DNA from: Bdellovibrionaceae bacterium UBA2316
GTDB lineage: Bacteria; Bdellovibrionota; Bdellovibrionia; Bdellovibrionales; Bdellovibrionaceae
Direction of reading: 5' to 3'
NCBI GenBank assembly: GCA_002345205.1
Contig: DDVI01000031.1
Span: forward strand, 1 to 48,029
Length of the DNA stretch: 48,029 nucleotides
Shown: positions 17,968 to 25,491 of the stretch, piece after piece
Numbering within the stretch: the stretch's first letter is position 1
How the letters are laid out: every line of letters starts with the position of its first letter
Made by a program: the position numbers and the translations under genes
The notes under the pieces: generated by a model
Databases searched by the model: none
What the model saw: the letters and a program-made list of their open reading frames with translations, nothing else
What the model was told of the DNA's origin: nothing

Positions 17968-18780
17968 ATGAAAGTACATCCTTCAAGTGTCCTAAGTCCC
18001 GATGTGGAATTAGGGCCTGACGTCGAAATCGGTCCCTACTGCTTAATCCAAGGTAAAGTTAAAATTGGAAAGGGGACCATTATCGAAGGTCATGCGACCG
18101 TTGGCTCCCGCTACGGAGTCATCGTACTTGGCGAAAACAATCACATTTTCCCAGGCGCCGTTATCGGTGGACCTCCTCAAGATATCACTTATAAATCTGA
18201 ACCGACACAATTGATCATTGGTAATAATAATACATTTCGTGAATTTTCTACTGTCAACTTAGCTACCAACAAAGGCGATGGTAAAACGGAAATGGGTAAT
18301 AACTGCTACATGATGGCATACACTCATGTGGGGCATGACTGTAAAATTGGTAATAATGTCATTATTGCTAATGATACTCATATTGGTGGTCATTGTGTGA
18401 TCGAAGATAGCGTAACGATCGGTGGGGTGTGTGCATTTAATCAATTTACTCGAGTTGGAAAAAATGCCTTTATCGCCGGTAGTTCGGTGATCAATAAAGA
18501 TATTTTACCGTTCAGTCGCGCTCAAGGCACCTATGCTTTGGTTAGAGCCACTAATAAAGTTGGTCTGGCTAGAAAAGGATTCTCGCGCGAAGAAGTAGCT
18601 AATGTTCATAAAGCGATTCGTATTCTGATTATGGGCAGCAGCACATTAGATGAAGCGTATGCGCGAATAGCAACAGAATGTAAACCATCTGAAAATATAG
18701 ACTTTCTAATAAATTTCGTTAAGCAATCTAAGCGAGGCATCGCCATTTCCAGAGGTAAAAACTCGGATATGGAAGAATAA
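17968..18780 (+). CDS. lpxA: acyl-ACP--UDP-N-acetylglucosamine O-acyltransferase (or N-acyltransferase for the diamino analogue)
   Basis: A 270-residue left-handed beta-helix acyltransferase with hexapeptide repeats over residues 1-185 and a helical C-terminus. The catalytic histidine lies in THVGHDC (H123; E. coli H125). LpxA places the first hydroxyacyl chain on the 3-position of the UDP-sugar in lipid A synthesis. Because a GnnA-like dehydrogenase follows and Bdellovibrio lipid A contains 2,3-diamino-2,3-dideoxyglucose, the acceptor here may be UDP-GlcNAc3N, giving an amide rather than an ester. That substrate is inference. Confidence 0.94.
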   Translation: MKVHPSSVLSPDVELGPDVEIGPYCLIQGKVKIGKGTIIEGHATVGSRYGVIVLGENNHIFPGAVIGGPPQDITYKSEPTQLIIGNNNTFREFSTVNLATNKGDGKTEMGNNCYMMAYTHVGHDCKIGNNVIIANDTHIGGHCVIEDSVTIGGVCAFNQFTRVGKNAFIAGSSVINKDILPFSRAQGTYALVRATNKVGLARKGFSREEVANVHKAIRILIMGSSTLDEAYARIATECKPSENIDFLINFVKQSKRGIAISRGKNSDMEE

Positions 18781-18797
18781 ATTTAGAGGACTAAAGA

Positions 18798-19748
18798 ATG
18801 AAAAAACTAAGAGCCGCAGTGGTTGGCGTTGGTTACTTGGGTAACTTTCACGCTCAGAAATATAAGAACAATCCCCACTGCGAGCTTGTTGGTGTGTGCG
18901 ATGCTAGCGCCGAGCAAGCGCAAAAGATTGCGACTTCGTTGGGTGTTACTGCCTACACAAATCCAAAAGATTTAATCGGAAAAGTAGATTTAGTCACGAT
19001 TGCTACATCAACACGCTTTCACTATGAACTGGCGATGATGTTTGTCGAAGCGGGAATTCCGGTTAATGTTGAAAAACCAATGACAGCGACCTTGGAGCAA
19101 GCTGAAAAACTATTTGAAGCTAGCCAAAAGAAGAACTCATTCTTAACGGTTGGTCATATTGAACGTTTCAATCCGTCTATCGTAGATGTAGCCAATAAAA
19201 TGGCAGGTGAATCCACTAGCTTTGAATTAACTCGCTGGGCGCCATTTAATTTACGCGGTTCCGATGTTTCCGTAGTATTTGATTTGATGATCCACGATAT
19301 CGATCTGATGTTCTGGTTATGTCAAAATGGAAAAGTTACGAGTCATTCTGTTCGTGGTGACGTGATTGTTTCGCAGGAACCAGATTCAGTGAATGGTTAT
19401 TTTGATCTAACATTAGATAACGGAAAATCGAAATCTGTCTACATTTCTGTGAATCGTGCTAGCGGTAAAAGCGTTCGCCAGTTAAAGGCCTACAGTAAAG
19501 CTAAAACAATTACGGCTAATACAGGAATTCATGAGCTTGAAATGTATGAATTCAATCCGGCAGCAGCTAAAGTTGAAGACAAAATCAAAACAACTAATTG
19601 GACTGTCGCAAAAGTCGATGCACTTCAGGAAGAAACGAATCATTTTGTGGATTGTATTTTGAATAGCAAGAAACCTTTTATCACTGCGGAAGATGGATTG
19701 CGGGCCATGGTATGGGCCGACAAAATCGATAAACACATTCGCACATGA
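18798..19748 (+). CDS. Gfo/Idh/MocA oxidoreductase, candidate UDP-GlcNAc 3-dehydrogenase (GnnA-like)
   Basis: A 316-residue NAD(P)-dependent sugar dehydrogenase. The Rossmann motif VGVGYLGNFHAQ is at residues 8-19, EKP is at about 95-97, and GHIERFNP follows in the catalytic half. It lies between lpxA and lpxB and overlaps lpxB by four bases, so a role in lipid A is likely. In Acidithiobacillus a GnnA dehydrogenase and a GnnB transaminase sit at exactly this place and make UDP-GlcNAc3N. No aminotransferase is present here, so the GnnB partner would be encoded elsewhere. The GnnA assignment rests on position and family, not on diagnostic residues. Confidence 0.8.
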   Translation: MKKLRAAVVGVGYLGNFHAQKYKNNPHCELVGVCDASAEQAQKIATSLGVTAYTNPKDLIGKVDLVTIATSTRFHYELAMMFVEAGIPVNVEKPMTATLEQAEKLFEASQKKNSFLTVGHIERFNPSIVDVANKMAGESTSFELTRWAPFNLRGSDVSVVFDLMIHDIDLMFWLCQNGKVTSHSVRGDVIVSQEPDSVNGYFDLTLDNGKSKSVYISVNRASGKSVRQLKAYSKAKTITANTGIHELEMYEFNPAAAKVEDKIKTTNWTVAKVDALQEETNHFVDCILNSKKPFITAEDGLRAMVWADKIDKHIRT

Positions 19749-20902
19749 AAAAACCTTCAGTATTGATCATATCAGCGGAGGCGTCTTCGGTTCTATATGC
19801 TCAGCGAATTCTTGAGCAATGGAAGAAGAACGGTACAGACGTTGACGCTTATGGCGTAGGTTCAAACGATATGGAAGCGATTGGCTTTCGTCGTTTTGGG
19901 CGTTCTGAAGATATGGCCGTGATGGGTGTCGTTGAAGTTGCCAAGCACTATTCTAAAATCAAAAAAGTTTTTTATGAAGTTTTAGCTGAAGTGGATCGTA
20001 ATCCTCCCAAGGTAGCTGTTCTATTAGACTACCCAGGATTTAATCTACGTCTAGCCAAGGAACTAAAAAAGCGAAATATCCCCGTTGTGTATTATATTGC
20101 TCCACAAGTTTGGGCGTGGAAGCAAAAGCGTGTTCATCAAATCAGAGACTATTGCGATAAAGTGTTGCTATTGTTTCCATTTGAAGTTGAGTTTTTTAAA
20201 ACTCACAAAGTACCGTATGAATTTGTGGGTCATCCGTTGATCGATGAATTAAAGCCGGAATGGTTAGATGAAAAATGGATTATGACGGAGCGTCGTCGCT
20301 GCGGAATTCAGGATAACGAAATCGTATTGGGATTAATGCCGGGGTCTCGTCATGGGGAATTGCAGCAATTGTTCTTGATGCAGTTAGAAGTAGCTCGTCG
20401 CCTGTCTCATAAAGTATCTAATTTAAAAATTGTAATTTTGTGCGCACCTAGTTTTGAGAAACAAGATTTGATGCCGTACTTAGATAATTTCAAAGTGAAT
20501 TTCATTATGCTAAAAACAGATCCGTTCAAAATGATCGCTTTGACTGATATCATTCTGGCCGCGTCGGGAACGGCGACATTGATGGTCGGTTTATTAGAAA
20601 AGCCAATGGTTATCATGTACCGAATGAAATGGCTAACGGCCGTGCTGGCAAAAATTTTAGTTAAAGGTATCAAGTATTTTGGAATTACCAATATGATCAT
20701 GAACGCAGAAATTAGTCCTGAGCGCTTTCAGGAAAAAGCCACTCCAGACGAACTAGAACGATTAGTATTTGAATTGATTTCAAAACCTGACGTGTATGCC
20801 GAACAGAAAATGAGACTGAAGGAAGTTAAAACGCAGTTGGGCCAAGGGCAAGTGACTGAAAAAGTAGTTCGTATTTTAAACTCATACCTTGAGGCGAAAT
20901 GA
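19745..20902 (+). CDS. lpxB: lipid-A-disaccharide synthase
   Basis: A 385-residue GT19 glycosyltransferase, the usual length. It joins lipid X and the UDP-diacyl sugar into the beta-1,6 disaccharide on the inner face of the membrane. Landmarks: SAEASS near the start, RFGRSEDMAVMGVVE, DYPGFNLRLAK, YYIAPQVWAWK, FVGHPLIDE and LMPGSRHGEL. The start overlaps the dehydrogenase stop (ATGA) and the end overlaps lpxK (ATGA), indicating tight coupling. Confidence 0.95.
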   Translation: MKKPSVLIISAEASSVLYAQRILEQWKKNGTDVDAYGVGSNDMEAIGFRRFGRSEDMAVMGVVEVAKHYSKIKKVFYEVLAEVDRNPPKVAVLLDYPGFNLRLAKELKKRNIPVVYYIAPQVWAWKQKRVHQIRDYCDKVLLLFPFEVEFFKTHKVPYEFVGHPLIDELKPEWLDEKWIMTERRRCGIQDNEIVLGLMPGSRHGELQQLFLMQLEVARRLSHKVSNLKIVILCAPSFEKQDLMPYLDNFKVNFIMLKTDPFKMIALTDIILAASGTATLMVGLLEKPMVIMYRMKWLTAVLAKILVKGIKYFGITNMIMNAEISPERFQEKATPDELERLVFELISKPDVYAEQKMRLKEVKTQLGQGQVTEKVVRILNSYLEAK

Positions 20903-22017
20903 AGCTAACGTCGTCAGCACTTTTTCCTGATCTTGAAGCGGATAGGAAGTATTTTTTTCCAGTGCTGTGGCTTTTGAGTTTGCTGTCATATGTGTATCTA
21001 GGGTTAGTATTGTTTAATACTTGGCTATTCAAAAAAGGTTTTAAGAAAGTCACGACGTTGTCGATGCCTGTAATTAGTGTCGGTAATTTGACCGTTGGTG
21101 GCACAGGTAAGACTCCAATTTTAATTTATCTTGCTAATTTGCTTCAATCCCAAGGCACGCGCGTGGGCATTGTAAGTCGCAATTATAAAGCAGCGTCTGC
21201 ACAAATTGTGAAAGTTGAACCTGGGAAAAGTGACGACGTCGCAGATGGAAAACGGTTTGGGGACGAACCATTATTGATCTTTCAAAAGACGGGTGTACCC
21301 GTATACGTAGGTCCGAAGAAAGTGGAAACGGCAAAAGCGATTGTTCGTACTGAAAAAATTGATGCCGTATTTATAGATGATGGATTTCAACACCTGCGCT
21401 TAAAGAAAAATTGTAATATTCTTCTGTGTGATGTGACCCAAATGGATGAAGAGAATCATTTGATACCACGGGGACGTTATCGTGAACCTCTAAGTGGTTA
21501 CCAAAAAGCGAATATTATTTTTTGGACTAAAACTAATTTCATTCCGTCGGAACGGCTAGCGGAAATAAAAAAAATGATTTCGTTCTCGGGTTTGCAGGTG
21601 GATTGGACGTTTGAATTGACTCAGATTGAGTTTCCCAATTTTCCTCAGTTGAACTTTGCGGGCCCAAAAAGAATGCAAATCGGCGGGAAGAATGATTTCA
21701 CCACTGTTCGTCGGTTTGTTTTAGTTTCGGCTATTGCGCGTCCGGAATATTTTAAAAAGATCGTACAAGATTTAAACCCAAAATACGAAGTTTTTGAAAA
21801 AAAATTCAGAGATCATCATCAGTACACTGAGGCCGACGTTAAGCTGATCCTTAATAAGCCTGTAAATTTTCATCATTTTCTGACCACAGAAAAGGATTAC
21901 ACCAAATTGAAAGATATATGGCCAAGCGATGTCCCATTGGGTATTGTAAAATGGGAACCGCGTCCGAATGTGGCAAACCAAACACTTTATGAAACGATTA
22001 CTTCATTTCTACACTAG
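20899..22017 (+). CDS. lpxK: tetraacyldisaccharide 4'-kinase
   Basis: A 372-residue LpxK. There is a membrane-anchoring segment at about residues 24-42 and a P-loop GNLTVGGTGKTP at about 62-73, followed by DDGFQHLRL, which carries the catalytic aspartates. It phosphorylates the 4'-position of the lipid A disaccharide. Mature Bdellovibrio bacteriovorus lipid A is known to lack phosphate and carry mannose, so the phosphate set here would be needed for Kdo transfer and then removed, or this species differs. It overlaps lpxB by four bases and the acyltransferase gene by about 29. Confidence 0.94.
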   Translation: MKLTSSALFPDLEADRKYFFPVLWLLSLLSYVYLGLVLFNTWLFKKGFKKVTTLSMPVISVGNLTVGGTGKTPILIYLANLLQSQGTRVGIVSRNYKAASAQIVKVEPGKSDDVADGKRFGDEPLLIFQKTGVPVYVGPKKVETAKAIVRTEKIDAVFIDDGFQHLRLKKNCNILLCDVTQMDEENHLIPRGRYREPLSGYQKANIIFWTKTNFIPSERLAEIKKMISFSGLQVDWTFELTQIEFPNFPQLNFAGPKRMQIGGKNDFTTVRRFVLVSAIARPEYFKKIVQDLNPKYEVFEKKFRDHHQYTEADVKLILNKPVNFHHFLTTEKDYTKLKDIWPSDVPLGIVKWEPRPNVANQTLYETITSFLH

Positions 22018-22873
22018 TTTAATATCCTTCGTTTGCTACCTGATCGGCTGGCGCGGAAGTCGTTGGTTATTTGGATTGCTTGGAATTTTGTGGTTCGATA
22101 TTTTGCGTCTTCGCCGCAAAGATGTGCTTCATCATATGGGTATTGTTTTTCCAAATATGAGCGAAGCGGAAAAAATCAAGATGGCTCGTCGAAGTATGCG
22201 ACTGCTAACGGGTAGTGTGGCTGATTTGTTTTACATGCCTTATATGAATAAAGCCTGGCGCGAAAAAAACATCGTTTTCGATGGCAAGCATTACGTCGAA
22301 GAAGCTCGTCAGCAGGGCAAAGGTGTTTTCTTGTTGGGTATGCATATTGGTAGTGGCGATTTAGCGGCCAACATGATCAGTGCGGAGTTAGGTAACCTGC
22401 ATTTAATCACTAAGCTTTTTAAAAATAAAAATCTGAATGATGTGTGGTTTGCCTTGCGTGGTTTTTATGGTGTTAATCATATTGAGCCACATGGTGAAAA
22501 GACGCCGTTCCAAATTTTGAAGGCTCTAAAGTCGAATGGACTTGTTGTTTTTGTACTGGATCAATTTATGGGCAAGCCCTATGGTATTGAAACGACGTTC
22601 TTTGGCCGACGAACGGGCACGGCCCAAGGTCTAGCGCTCTTTCATTTGAAGACTAAAGCTCCCGTTGTTCCTGTTTATTGTTACGAAGCAGACGATGGGC
22701 GCGTGCACGTAGTGTTCGAGCCCGCGCTTTCCTTGTCTGATAAGGTGTCTGATGAGAAAGAGGTATCGATTGTTCGACTGACTCAGCACTTTTGCAATGT
22801 CACCGAGGATATTATCCGTAAGCACCCAGAACATTGGATGTGGCTCCACAGACGATGGAAAAAATTTGAGTGA
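21989..22873 (+). CDS. LpxL/HtrB-type late acyltransferase
   Basis: About 294 residues of the lysophospholipid acyltransferase superfamily, lipid A type. A membrane segment lies near the N-terminus. The catalytic H-x4-D is HIGSGD in LLGMHIGSGDL, and the C-terminus ends HPEHWMWLHRRWK as in LpxL and LpxM. It adds a secondary acyl chain to Kdo-lipid A. The start is uncertain: ATG 21989 gives the usual N-terminus, ATG 21968 adds seven residues, and neither has a clear ribosome site, fitting coupling to lpxK. Whether it acts as LpxL or LpxM cannot be told. Confidence 0.9.
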   Translation: MKRLLHFYTSLISFVCYLIGWRGSRWLFGLLGILWFDILRLRRKDVLHHMGIVFPNMSEAEKIKMARRSMRLLTGSVADLFYMPYMNKAWREKNIVFDGKHYVEEARQQGKGVFLLGMHIGSGDLAANMISAELGNLHLITKLFKNKNLNDVWFALRGFYGVNHIEPHGEKTPFQILKALKSNGLVVFVLDQFMGKPYGIETTFFGRRTGTAQGLALFHLKTKAPVVPVYCYEADDGRVHVVFEPALSLSDKVSDEKEVSIVRLTQHFCNVTEDIIRKHPEHWMWLHRRWKKFE

Positions 22874-24000
22874 TTAGTCGCTTAAGATACGATCTAATAA
22901 AACCAGTGATTCGTTTGTTATTAATATACATAGCTCTATTTTGTTCTGTTTCTTTCTTGGGAAGTTGCACATCTTCATTTTTAAAGATGGACAAGAAAGA
23001 AGAAGACTTCAAAAAAAATGCAGAGTTTGAAGAAAAAGTCGTCATCAAAGAATTACCAGATTCCGCGCCGGATGTAGTGGATATTCCGACAGGGCCGCTG
23101 AATCCAACCCCACCTAAAGAGGCTACTAAAGTCGAGACAAAAGAAACGTCTAAAGCTAAAGCAAAAAAAACTAAGAAAGGTAAAACTAGCAAGGTGGAAA
23201 AGAAACCTGAGGATACGTCTGCTGCTGCTGGTACTGCCGTCGATTCCGAGCAAGCCGAAATCGAAGATAAAGACGGGATGAGTGGGCGGCGCCCAAATGT
23301 TGATCCGTTTCGAGTAGGCGAAGAAGTAATTCATGAGCTACATTATTTTAAAGTCGCAGCTGGTGAGTTGCGATTAAAAGTAGGGCCGTTCGTAGAAGTG
23401 AACGGAAGAAAATCGTACACGTTCACGACCGAATTAGAATCATCGAGCATGTTCTCGTCATTCTATAGCGTGAAAGACTCAGCAACGACATATGTTGATT
23501 ACTTGCTATTCGTTCCCCATGTTTTTACATTAACGGTGAAAGAATCAGGGCAAATCAAAGACGCCAAAGGCTTGTTCGATATTAAAAATAACAAAGCCAC
23601 CTACTGGGAAAAGAAATTCACTAAAAAGAATGGCCAAGAAGAACAAAAGAAAGAATGGGATATTTCTCCATTTTCACAAAACGTATACAGTGCCGCTTAC
23701 TATATGCGTTTATTCAAATGGGAAGTGGGAAAAGAATACTCATTCCGCGTAGCTGACGCCGGCGAAAACATCGTGTTCAAGGGTAAAGCCATTCGCAAAG
23801 AAAAGATCGACACAGAAATCGGCGAAATGAACGCCATCGTCATCAAACCAGAAATCACGGTTAAAGGCATCTTTAAGCCCATCGGTGATATTTATTTCTG
23901 GTTAAGCGATGATGATAGAAAATACGTCCTAAGAATCGAATCCAGCATTAAGATTGGAACGATTGTTTCTGAAGTTATCAAGATTAATCCCGGAAAATAG
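22870..24000 (+). CDS. DUF3108 lipoprotein
   Basis: A 376-residue protein starting at a GTG that overlaps the acyltransferase stop (GTGA). An N-terminal signal with lipobox FLGSC is followed by a low-complexity Lys/Thr/Glu linker to about residue 130. A DUF3108 domain comes next, starting DPFRVGEEVIHELHYFKV and running to the end. DUF3108 proteins are beta-rich periplasmic or lipid-anchored proteins of unknown function, often encoded near envelope genes. Its place at the end of the lipid A run suggests an outer-membrane role. Confidence 0.82.
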   Translation: MISRLRYDLIKPVIRLLLIYIALFCSVSFLGSCTSSFLKMDKKEEDFKKNAEFEEKVVIKELPDSAPDVVDIPTGPLNPTPPKEATKVETKETSKAKAKKTKKGKTSKVEKKPEDTSAAAGTAVDSEQAEIEDKDGMSGRRPNVDPFRVGEEVIHELHYFKVAAGELRLKVGPFVEVNGRKSYTFTTELESSSMFSSFYSVKDSATTYVDYLLFVPHVFTLTVKESGQIKDAKGLFDIKNNKATYWEKKFTKKNGQEEQKKEWDISPFSQNVYSAAYYMRLFKWEVGKEYSFRVADAGENIVFKGKAIRKEKIDTEIGEMNAIVIKPEITVKGIFKPIGDIYFWLSDDDRKYVLRIESSIKIGTIVSEVIKINPGK

Positions 24001-24034
24001 AGATCGTCTCTCGTTTATAGTTCTGGGAAAAACC

Positions 24035-24066
24035 CCTGCTTTTTTCAAGTAGCAGGTCTTACTTTT
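24035..24066 (+). terminator. terminator after DUF3108 gene
   Basis: CCTGCT at 24035-24040 pairs with AGCAGG at 24051-24056 around a 10-base loop, followed by TCTTACTTTT. The stem is short but correctly placed 35 bp after the last gene of the envelope run. Confidence 0.55.
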
Positions 24067-24123
24067 AATGGCTTCATTTCGGATGAGACGGGGATCCTTC
24101 ATTTGGAAAAGGACTTTGTTATT

Positions 24124-24258
24124 TTAGAGGGCGGCCTCCTTGCCTCGCGCCCGGTTGGCTACGCCAACAATACCGCATCCATGCGGCGTGCAGGCATCAC
24201 TGGCTGCAAAAGATAAAGTTGAAGAAAGCGAAACTAAAATAATAAAAATAATTCTCAT
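24124..24258 (-). CDS. candidate small secreted peptide with CTPHGCG motif
   Basis: A 44-codon frame with an N-terminal signal peptide: basic residue 2, hydrophobic IIFIILVSLSSTL, then SFAAS as a plausible cleavage site. The mature part would be about 25 residues with two cysteines in CTPHGCG and a basic, Ala-rich end. It lies downstream of the rodA terminator on the same strand. No good ribosome site precedes the ATG and no clear promoter was found. The signal-like pattern is the main support. Confidence 0.35.
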   Translation of the reverse strand: MRIIFIILVSLSSTLSFAASDACTPHGCGIVGVANRARGKEAAL

Positions 24259-24320
24259 AAGTCGCAGTATCAGCACCAGATGTAGTTTCAGGATCAGTTT
24301 AGGAAACAGCCATCGCGCCG

Positions 24321-24358
24321 AAAAAAAGATCCCCGATCCCAAAAGAATCGGGGGTTTT
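24321..24358. terminator. bidirectional terminator, mainly for mreCD-mrdA-rodA
   Basis: CCCCGAT at 24331-24337 pairs with ATCGGGG at 24347-24353. On the minus strand the stem is followed by a seven-T run (24321-24327), right after the rodA stop; on the plus strand it is followed by TTTT (24355-24358). Confidence 0.8.
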
Positions 24359-24365
24359 ATGAAAT

Positions 24366-25490
24366 TTAGAATAAATAGCGTCGGAACGAGACCGATGAAA
24401 TCAAGCCGAGACCTAGCATTGTCGTCAACATGCTCGATCCCCCGTAGGACAGCAGTGGTAAGGGAACCCCCACGATGGGTAGTAATCCGATAACCATGCC
24501 TATGTTTACGAACATATGCCAGAAGATGTAACTGAGGACTCCGACGGCGATGAGAGCGCCAAATTTATCCCGGGCTTGATACGCAATCCTTATCACCAAG
24601 AAAAATAGAATACAGAATAGCCCGACCGTGGTTAAGCTGCCGACGAATCCGTGCTCTTCGCTAAGAACCGAATAGATAAAGTCTGTGTGGCGTTCTGGCA
24701 AAAACTCTAATTGGGATTGAGTTCCTTTACGGAAACCTTTACCGAAGAACTGGCCAGAACCTACCGCGTAGCGGGATTGTAATGCATTGTAACCTGTTTT
24801 TCGTGGATCGTTCTCTGGAGATAAGAAATTTAATACGCGGTTTTTTTGGTAATCATGAAGCACATATTCCCAAGCAACCGGTAGCGAAATCGAAATTAAA
24901 ACAATCGCGCTTACGATGATGTGCTTTCTCACCTTTGTAAACAAGATCATGGAACCACTGATAGCAACTAACATCATCGCAGTTCCTAAATCGGGCTGTT
25001 TCATGACCAGTGCGAACGGAATCAAGACCAGCACGAGCGGGGCTAGAAGTTCACGAAAACCCATCCCGCTTCCCAATGAGTTTCTTTGTGACAACACTTT
25101 GGCCAACAACATGATAAGCGCAAGTTTCATCGTCTCTGATGGTTGGTAACGGAAGAAACCGAAATCGATCCACCGCTGGGCGCCGAGAGCGATCTTACCA
25201 AAGAAATCCACGTACAAGATAGCGAGTAGATTCACAAAATAAACCAAGTAACAAATACGCGAAACAATCGCGTAATCTAGCAGAGTGGTAATAAAGAAAA
25301 TGCTCCAGCCCGAAATCAACCAAACGATTTGATTGATAAATAAAGACTCAACTTCTTTTGAATTTGGTCCATGAGTCGCGCTGTAAAGATTGATAAGGCC
25401 GATCACATTCAGGGCCAAGATAACTAGGATGATATTCCAATCTAAACGGCGGACGAGTGTTTTTTCTTCTAACGAGATTGATAAATCCAA
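24366..25490 (-). CDS. rodA: peptidoglycan glycosyltransferase RodA
   Basis: A 374-residue SEDS-family protein with ten predicted membrane segments. RodA polymerises glycan strands for cell elongation together with PBP2. Family motifs: KQPDLGTAMM, the RVLNFLSPENDP loop, YNALQSRYAVGSG, PERHTDFIYSVLSEEHGF and the C-terminal PLPLLSYGGSSM. The start is a TTG, decided by a strong AAGGAGAG site 6 bp upstream. It follows mrdA with a one-base gap and ends at a clear terminator. Confidence 0.95.
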   Translation of the reverse strand: MDLSISLEEKTLVRRLDWNIILVILALNVIGLINLYSATHGPNSKEVESLFINQIVWLISGWSIFFITTLLDYAIVSRICYLVYFVNLLAILYVDFFGKIALGAQRWIDFGFFRYQPSETMKLALIMLLAKVLSQRNSLGSGMGFRELLAPLVLVLIPFALVMKQPDLGTAMMLVAISGSMILFTKVRKHIIVSAIVLISISLPVAWEYVLHDYQKNRVLNFLSPENDPRKTGYNALQSRYAVGSGQFFGKGFRKGTQSQLEFLPERHTDFIYSVLSEEHGFVGSLTTVGLFCILFFLVIRIAYQARDKFGALIAVGVLSYIFWHMFVNIGMVIGLLPIVGVPLPLLSYGGSSMLTTMLGLGLISSVSFRRYLF

Positions 25491-25491
25491 A

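Noticed and set aside
22812..23334. Minus-strand open frames opposite the DUF3108 gene
   Set aside because: They are complements of the Lys/Thr/Ala-rich linker with no start context and conflict with a well-supported gene.
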